Shown: piece by piece, positions 5,679 to 9,792 of the stretch | Layout of the letters: the number at the start of each line of letters is the position of its first letter | Position numbering within the stretch: the stretch's first letter is position 1 | Assembly: GCA_902795625.1 (NCBI GenBank) | Contig: CADBLW010000023.1 | Span: forward strand, 1-9,792 | Reading direction: 5' to 3' | DNA: 9,792 nucleotides | DNA from: an uncultured Lachnospiraceae bacterium | GTDB lineage: Bacteria; Bacillota; Clostridia; Lachnospirales; Lachnospiraceae | The notes under the pieces: model-generated | Told to the model about the DNA's origin: nothing | Seen by the model: the letters and a program-made list of their open reading frames with translations, nothing else | Databases searched by the model: none | Program-made: the position numbers and the translations under genes

Positions 5679-8062
5679 GCATCCTCACCCCCTCGCAGCG
5701 AAGTCTTCACGCTTGCGCCGAAGAGGTTGCGGAGTTGCTTTCTGGTTACACGGTACATCAGGATGATCATACCGAGGTAAATGATCACATAGTGGATTGG
5801 CTCAAGATAGATCAACTGTGCGTTCCAGCGCGGTGTATGATATACAATATACGCCGTGATCGGCAGCAGGATAAACGCCGCAACCTGCGACAGGAACATA
5901 CGCACGTAGATACCGATCCGGATCACACGCACCGGAATACCCATCGATCGCATGATCGTCATATCCTCGCGGAACGCGGCACTCGTACGGTTGCTGCAAA
6001 GGTTTATGAAAGATGCTATAAAGAACACTATGATAATCCACACAATACCGAAGAACAGACTGTTCAGGATCACCGAGAGAATGGTTGTATAATCCGGCTT
6101 GTATGTCTCGTCCGTGGTGAGCGCCACAAAATTCTCTTTGTTCAGTTCTTTCGCTGCCTTCTCAGCGGCACGGTTTGAATCAAACATCAGCGTTCCCTGC
6201 ATGTACCACGTTCTGACAGTCTCCTCAAGTATGGACTGCGCAACCTCGGTTCCGATCAAAAGCGGGATCTCCTTGTTTGAATGCACCGTCATTACTCTCC
6301 CCGGGAATGTCAGGTCCTCGATATCATAATCCATCCATACCGTGAAGTAATTCGGCATCTCCCCGATCGTGTAGCCATCTCCTTTGCGGTACTTTTGGAA
6401 CGTGGTGTTCAGGAGAATCCCGTAAGTTATCTTGTTGGCCACCAGCACGTCTTTCTGAAAATCAACATTATCAAAGATCATCTGATCCGGGGCAATCGCG
6501 CGGCTGATCTTTACATCAAAATACGTATCTACGGTGTCGTATTTACCGCCTGCAAATTCTTTGATCTTCATCATGGAGGAACCAAAACGCATCTCTGTGA
6601 GATTGAGACCGTCGTGAAGCATAAACAGACAAGTCGCGTACCGGAAGCCCTCCTCCGTGAACAGTACCGTAGGCGTCACATTGGTATCGGCATAGTATTT
6701 TACGCCGACAACCTTAAAAAAGTCGTCGTAGAAGCTGTGTTTGTCATAGATGATCTTATCTTCACCGATCACGGGTTTATAATAGATCGGGACATTCAGC
6801 AGTACTTCTGTAGATGTTTCCGGATACCGGCCCAGATCCGGCTTTCCGAAATCCTCACCGAAGGAACAACGGTACTCACCTTTTGAACGGTCTGCAAATT
6901 TGAGTGGCTGATACGGCAGTGCAAATTGCGATTCTGTAATATTGGCGTCCATCAGAATATCACAATGGATATAACCGTTCGCTTTGAACCGTTCACTCAG
7001 TTCCTTCAACTCGTCATCGGTCAGCATCCGGCCGTCCTTGTGGGCGATAACAAGTCTTCCGTCCATAGGCCGGAAAATGTGATACTTGTGGAACAGCTCG
7101 GCAAATTCACCGCAGACAGCAGTCGCGAAGAACACACCGAATATACCCACGATCATCAGGATGCTCAGGAAAATACTCAGTCTCGGCTTTGCGCAGAACA
7201 TGGAACGACCCAAAAGGAAACCGTTGGAGAAATCCTCGACCTTGTTGTGCACGGCTTTCTTCGCACTTCTGCCGTTCTCCTTCGCGGACGCGTCTGCTGC
7301 AGTTTCTTCATTTTCCTGTGCGGATACGTCAACAGCCTCGTCTGCCTTACCCGCGGCAGGCTCTTCCGGTGCGGGAGCATTTTCCGTCATCACGCGATCC
7401 GATTCTATGGAACCGTCGAAGACGCGGATATGTCTTGTCGCAACATGCTCCACCTGGTCAAAACTGTGGGTGACCATGATGAGGAGCTTATCCTTCGCAA
7501 TCTCCCGGAGGAGTTCGATGATCTCCTTGGACGTCTCGGAATCGAGGTTGCCGGTAGGCTCGTCGGCCAGAATGATCGGGCTGTCCTTCGCCAGGGCTCT
7601 CGCGATAACCGTTCTCTGTTTCTGTCCGCCTGATAGCTGGCTTCCCTTGTGGCGCACATGCTTGGTCAGACCGACGCGTTCGATCAGTTCCATCGCTCTG
7701 CGGCGGCGTTTTGCCGGATCGGGGATCGTCATCAGTGCCAGTTCCACGTTCTGAAGAACCGTAAAACTGTCGATGATGTTGTAATCCTGGAAGATAAACG
7801 AGATGTACTTCTCGCGGTACTCCTCCCAGTCCGGCTGAAGATAGTGTGAGGTTGGCTGTTCCTCGATGAACAATTCGCCTTCCTCGTAGGTGTCCATACC
7901 GCTCAACACATTTAAGAGTGTTGACTTACCGGAGCCGGAAGCGCCGGTGATGGCAACAAACTCACCCTTCTCAAAGGAAAGGTTCACGCCGCGGATACCC
8001 ACGGTAACGTTGCCTTCGGACACATAGATCTTACCTATATTTTGCAATCGTAACAGTGCCAT
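5675..8062 (-). CDS. Gene B: short-class MacB-like ABC transporter, ATPase-permease fusion (795 aa)
   Basis: This is a complete fusion of an ABC ATPase with an FtsX/MacB-type permease. The ATPase (residues 1-222) has Walker A GASGSGKST at 40-48, the Q-loop glutamine at 92 (FQDYN), signature LSGGQ at 143-147, Walker B ILADEP at 164-169 and the H-loop histidine at 199, so it should hydrolyse ATP. A polar linker (about 223-280) leads to membrane helix 1 (about 295-316), an extracytoplasmic domain of about 350 residues, and three C-terminal helices. The start is supported by the Shine-Dalgarno site GGGGGAG seven bases upstream, lying just after the stop of gene A. The stop overlaps the start of gene C (ATGA), implying translational coupling and probably a B-C heterodimer. 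The ATPase is about 87% identical to that of D, but the linker is 33 residues longer and the outside domain is very different. Substrate not identifiable. Confidence 0.93.
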   Translation of the reverse strand: MALLRLQNIGKIYVSEGNVTVGIRGVNLSFEKGEFVAITGASGSGKSTLLNVLSGMDTYEEGELFIEEQPTSHYLQPDWEEYREKYISFIFQDYNIIDSFTVLQNVELALMTIPDPAKRRRRAMELIERVGLTKHVRHKGSQLSGGQKQRTVIARALAKDSPIILADEPTGNLDSETSKEIIELLREIAKDKLLIMVTHSFDQVEHVATRHIRVFDGSIESDRVMTENAPAPEEPAAGKADEAVDVSAQENEETAADASAKENGRSAKKAVHNKVEDFSNGFLLGRSMFCAKPRLSIFLSILMIVGIFGVFFATAVCGEFAELFHKYHIFRPMDGRLVIAHKDGRMLTDDELKELSERFKANGYIHCDILMDANITESQFALPYQPLKFADRSKGEYRCSFGEDFGKPDLGRYPETSTEVLLNVPIYYKPVIGEDKIIYDKHSFYDDFFKVVGVKYYADTNVTPTVLFTEEGFRYATCLFMLHDGLNLTEMRFGSSMMKIKEFAGGKYDTVDTYFDVKISRAIAPDQMIFDNVDFQKDVLVANKITYGILLNTTFQKYRKGDGYTIGEMPNYFTVWMDYDIEDLTFPGRVMTVHSNKEIPLLIGTEVAQSILEETVRTWYMQGTLMFDSNRAAEKAAKELNKENFVALTTDETYKPDYTTILSVILNSLFFGIVWIIIVFFIASFINLCSNRTSAAFREDMTIMRSMGIPVRVIRIGIYVRMFLSQVAAFILLPITAYIVYHTPRWNAQLIYLEPIHYVIIYLGMIILMYRVTRKQLRNLFGASVKTSLRGGEDA
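5685..5692 (-). promoter_or_regulatory. Shine-Dalgarno site for gene C inside the end of gene B
   Basis: On the minus strand the site reads GGGGGTGA, one mismatch from the ideal GGAGGTGA. It lies six bases before the ATG at 5678-5676, within the last codons of gene B (RGGEDA). With the ATGA overlap at 5675-5678 it supports this start for C and coupled translation of B and C. The same arrangement, with the same spacing, is seen at the D-E junction. Confidence 0.8.
7223..7396 (-). other. Low-complexity Ala/Glu/Asp-rich linker in gene B
   Basis: Residues about 223-280 of gene B connect the ATPase to the first membrane helix. The stretch is dominated by Ala, Glu, Asp, Lys and Asn (for example APAPEEPAAGKADEA) and ends in a basic patch, SAKKAVHNK, before the conserved SNGFLLGRS block. 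The equivalent linker in gene D is 33 residues shorter. It is predicted to be a disordered cytoplasmic tether; no known domain is recognised. Confidence 0.7.
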
Positions 8063-8077
8063 GTTATTTCTCCCCCG

Positions 8078-9792
8078 TTAAATATCATACTTCGCCAAGA
8101 TCTCGGCAGGCGTTTTCCGCAACAGCCGGGTCAGCGGTATCATGCCGCAGATTATGCATACAATGTACAGAAACGCAAATACGATCGCCGCATACCAGAG
8201 CGGATAATAGAACAGATTTTCCGCAAATGCGCTTGCCTTCATAATATAGCGGATCACAATGCTCGCCGACAAAAAGCCCACCATCACGCTGCATGTTACG
8301 ACGACGCCGGTTTCCACGGCGAAGCGGAACCGCATATTTTTCTTCGTCACTCCGATGGCTCGGTAGATACCGACTTCACGTATCCGGTTGATAATGTTTG
8401 ATCTCATGATGAAATACATGCAGAGACAAAGGAACACGAGAATCCCGGCGCCGATGATCAGCAGCTTCGCCATCTCCTTACCGTCGCTTCGGATATGTCC
8501 GAAGAAACGGTCAGATTTTGTGTACACGGACTTATAAGAACGGTAATAACTTTCATCTTCGGAAAAATCGTACCCCCCGGGTGACTCCAGATTATGAAAA
8601 GCCTCCTCCAATTTCTTTGACGTCGCGGCAGGATTACCGGAGTAAACCACATAATACAGCGACGGCATATTTTCACGGTAATGGAACATCGACTGAGAGG
8701 TGGCGTAGTCATAAACACCGGGTTCGGTTTCCGGATCCCCTAAAAGATCAGCGGAGTACCGCAACAGAAAGGGATCCAGGATTTTCGTTGTCTTTCCCAC
8801 AACTCTGCCCCCGTTGATATAATCCTCCTTCGACAAAACAAACGCGATGCTCTGTATGCCGAGAAAGCCATACCTGTATTGTTGCAGCTGTCCGGAATCC
8901 GGTTGATAATAGGAATGCAAAGTATTCGGAAGATGGTCGTCCATTTCCCAGATGGCTTTGCGCACTTCCTCGTATGTAGGACTGGGATTGTCCTTAAGGA
9001 GCACCTTTACCTCCTTAACCTTCAGCGAAATCCCGTTATAGTAAATGGTTGAACCCACTTTCGGGAGCGGCGGAACCTCCATCTTCCCGTGGGAAATGCC
9101 GTTTATGATTTTTTCGGTAACATCCGGTTTATCGTCCGGGTTATCATCAGGGTTCCCATCCGGATCGTCGTCCTCATCAAAATACGGATACGCCTGTACA
9201 TACCGCCCCGGGCTGTCTTCGAAATACTCATCATCATAGTTAAGATAATCCCAGTATCCGCCGATGATGATCGTGCATTCCCCCTGAGCAACATCGAAAT
9301 AAGAGTCTCTGTCATAGGTCATATACGGACAATAGTCGCGCATACGCATCTGCATCAGGGTTAATGTTGTATCACAGACATATGCGGCAAGTTCGTCGGA
9401 ATCCAGGATCCCGACAACCTCCAGATAATTATCCAGTCCGGCTTCTGTAGAATTCATGTAAACGCCGAGGATCATATCGTAATTGTTGACATACCGGTAA
9501 TTCGTCTTCTGAAACAGAAGCTTCGCGACGCGCTTTGTGATGATGATCTGATCATCCTGCAGCGGAGTTCCGGTACCCGCGATCATCTTCTCTTTACCGA
9601 TCAGTGATTCCGGCAGGAAGGTCAGCGGAATATCTATCTTGCTTTCCTGATGCAATCCTTCGTCGTAATAACCGCTTGTAACAAACCTGGAAAAGCTGAA
9701 ATGAGCCGAAGGATCTGTCGGATAATCACCGATAATCCTGCCGAGGCCGTAGTACTCGATCGCTGCATCCGGATCCTTGGAGAGTTCCTCCA
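8078..9792 (-). CDS. Gene A: long-class MacB-like ABC transporter, permease part only (5' end outside window)
   Basis: The reading frame is open to the right edge, so this is the C-terminal 570 residues of a longer protein. A TTG codon at 9655 could pose as a start, but the residues upstream of it (including YYGLGR and RFVTSGYYDEG) align with gene C (YWGIGR, RYVTGGYYDPG), so translation begins beyond 9792. By alignment with C, about 410 residues are missing, which would hold the ATPase, linker and first membrane helix. Visible here are most of the extracytoplasmic domain and three C-terminal helices (roughly fragment residues 443-462, 494-517 and 531-552), ending in the FtsX-type tail TPAEILAKYDI, identical to C. 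The last 130 residues are about 72% identical to C; the outside domain is clearly related but more diverged. An Asp/Pro/Asn repeat absent from C lies at 9122-9178. Gene B follows after 15 bp, so co-transcription is likely. Substrate unknown. Confidence 0.9.
   Translation of the reverse strand, partial: EELSKDPDAAIEYYGLGRIIGDYPTDPSAHFSFSRFVTSGYYDEGLHQESKIDIPLTFLPESLIGKEKMIAGTGTPLQDDQIIITKRVAKLLFQKTNYRYVNNYDMILGVYMNSTEAGLDNYLEVVGILDSDELAAYVCDTTLTLMQMRMRDYCPYMTYDRDSYFDVAQGECTIIIGGYWDYLNYDDEYFEDSPGRYVQAYPYFDEDDDPDGNPDDNPDDKPDVTEKIINGISHGKMEVPPLPKVGSTIYYNGISLKVKEVKVLLKDNPSPTYEEVRKAIWEMDDHLPNTLHSYYQPDSGQLQQYRYGFLGIQSIAFVLSKEDYINGGRVVGKTTKILDPFLLRYSADLLGDPETEPGVYDYATSQSMFHYRENMPSLYYVVYSGNPAATSKKLEEAFHNLESPGGYDFSEDESYYRSYKSVYTKSDRFFGHIRSDGKEMAKLLIIGAGILVFLCLCMYFIMRSNIINRIREVGIYRAIGVTKKNMRFRFAVETGVVVTCSVMVGFLSASIVIRYIMKASAFAENLFYYPLWYAAIVFAFLYIVCIICGMIPLTRLLRKTPAEILAKYDI
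9122..9178 (-). repeat. 12-bp imperfect repeat coding an acidic PDxN tract in gene A
   Basis: A short in-frame repeat codes for a four-residue unit: PDGN, PDDN, PDDK and a final PD, preceded by a run of Asp and Glu. The unit length is 12 bp and the copies differ at single codons (AAC/AAA, GAT/GAC). It sits in the extracytoplasmic domain just before the conserved PPLPKVGST block. Gene C has a shorter, non-repetitive acidic stretch at the equivalent place. It may be a flexible spacer; cation binding is possible but only a guess. Confidence 0.75.

Noticed and set aside
6926..7633. Long plus-strand open frame (235 codons), with others at 428-994, 1283-1837 and 6281-6886
   Set aside because: All lie opposite the well-supported minus-strand transporter genes, lack recognisable domains and convincing ribosome sites, and their translations look like antisense composition.
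302..8062. Recent exact duplication or mobile element origin of the array
   Set aside because: Paralogues differ at many silent sites, and no transposase, terminal inverted repeats or target duplications were seen.
8078..9655. TTG at 9655 as the start of gene A
   Set aside because: The frame stays open to 9792 and the upstream residues align with the interior of gene C, so it is an internal leucine codon.

Overview
The window is a compact piece of a bacterial chromosome in which every protein gene lies on the minus strand. The style suggests a Bacillota/Clostridia-type genome: moderate GC, strong purine-rich Shine-Dalgarno sites of the GGAGGTGA/GGGGGAG type, a TTGACA-type promoter, and very large ABC-ATPase/FtsX-permease fusions of a kind common in gut and rumen Clostridia. 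The species cannot be named from the sequence.

Read in transcription order (right to left), there are five genes: A (beyond 9792 to 8078, 5' end missing), B (8062-5675), C (5678-2802), D (2641-302) and E (305 to beyond 1, 3' end missing). All five are MacB-like (type VII ABC superfamily) proteins. The complete ones have an N-terminal ATPase, one membrane helix, a large extracytoplasmic domain and three C-terminal membrane helices. They fall into two alternating classes: a short class (B 795 aa, D 779 aa) and a long class (C 958 aa; A and E partial). B-C and D-E are each joined by a 4-bp ATGA stop/start overlap, with a near-identically placed Shine-Dalgarno site inside the end of the upstream gene. 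The window therefore shows tandem copies of a short+long pair, and the A fragment is the tail of a preceding long gene.

A, B and C are packed tightly (15-bp gap, then overlap) and probably share one transcript. The only real intergenic region is the 160 bp between C and D. It holds a candidate sigma-A promoter, two copies of the palindromic 10-mer TTTGTCAAAT (one over the -35 box), and a leader of about 95 nt with two stem-loops, one of which competes with a longer-range helix. D-E can therefore probably be expressed independently of B-C.

The simplest functional reading is that each short+long pair forms a heterodimeric transporter or mechanotransmission complex in the membrane. The B and D ATPase domains are about 87% identical while their extracytoplasmic domains are only weakly similar, which suggests a shared engine with different outside ligands. 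The substrate is not visible. Peptide or antimicrobial export, resistance or sensing are the usual roles of related families, but no membrane-fusion protein, two-component system or precursor peptide gene lies in the window. No RNA genes, mobile elements or CRISPR arrays were seen.
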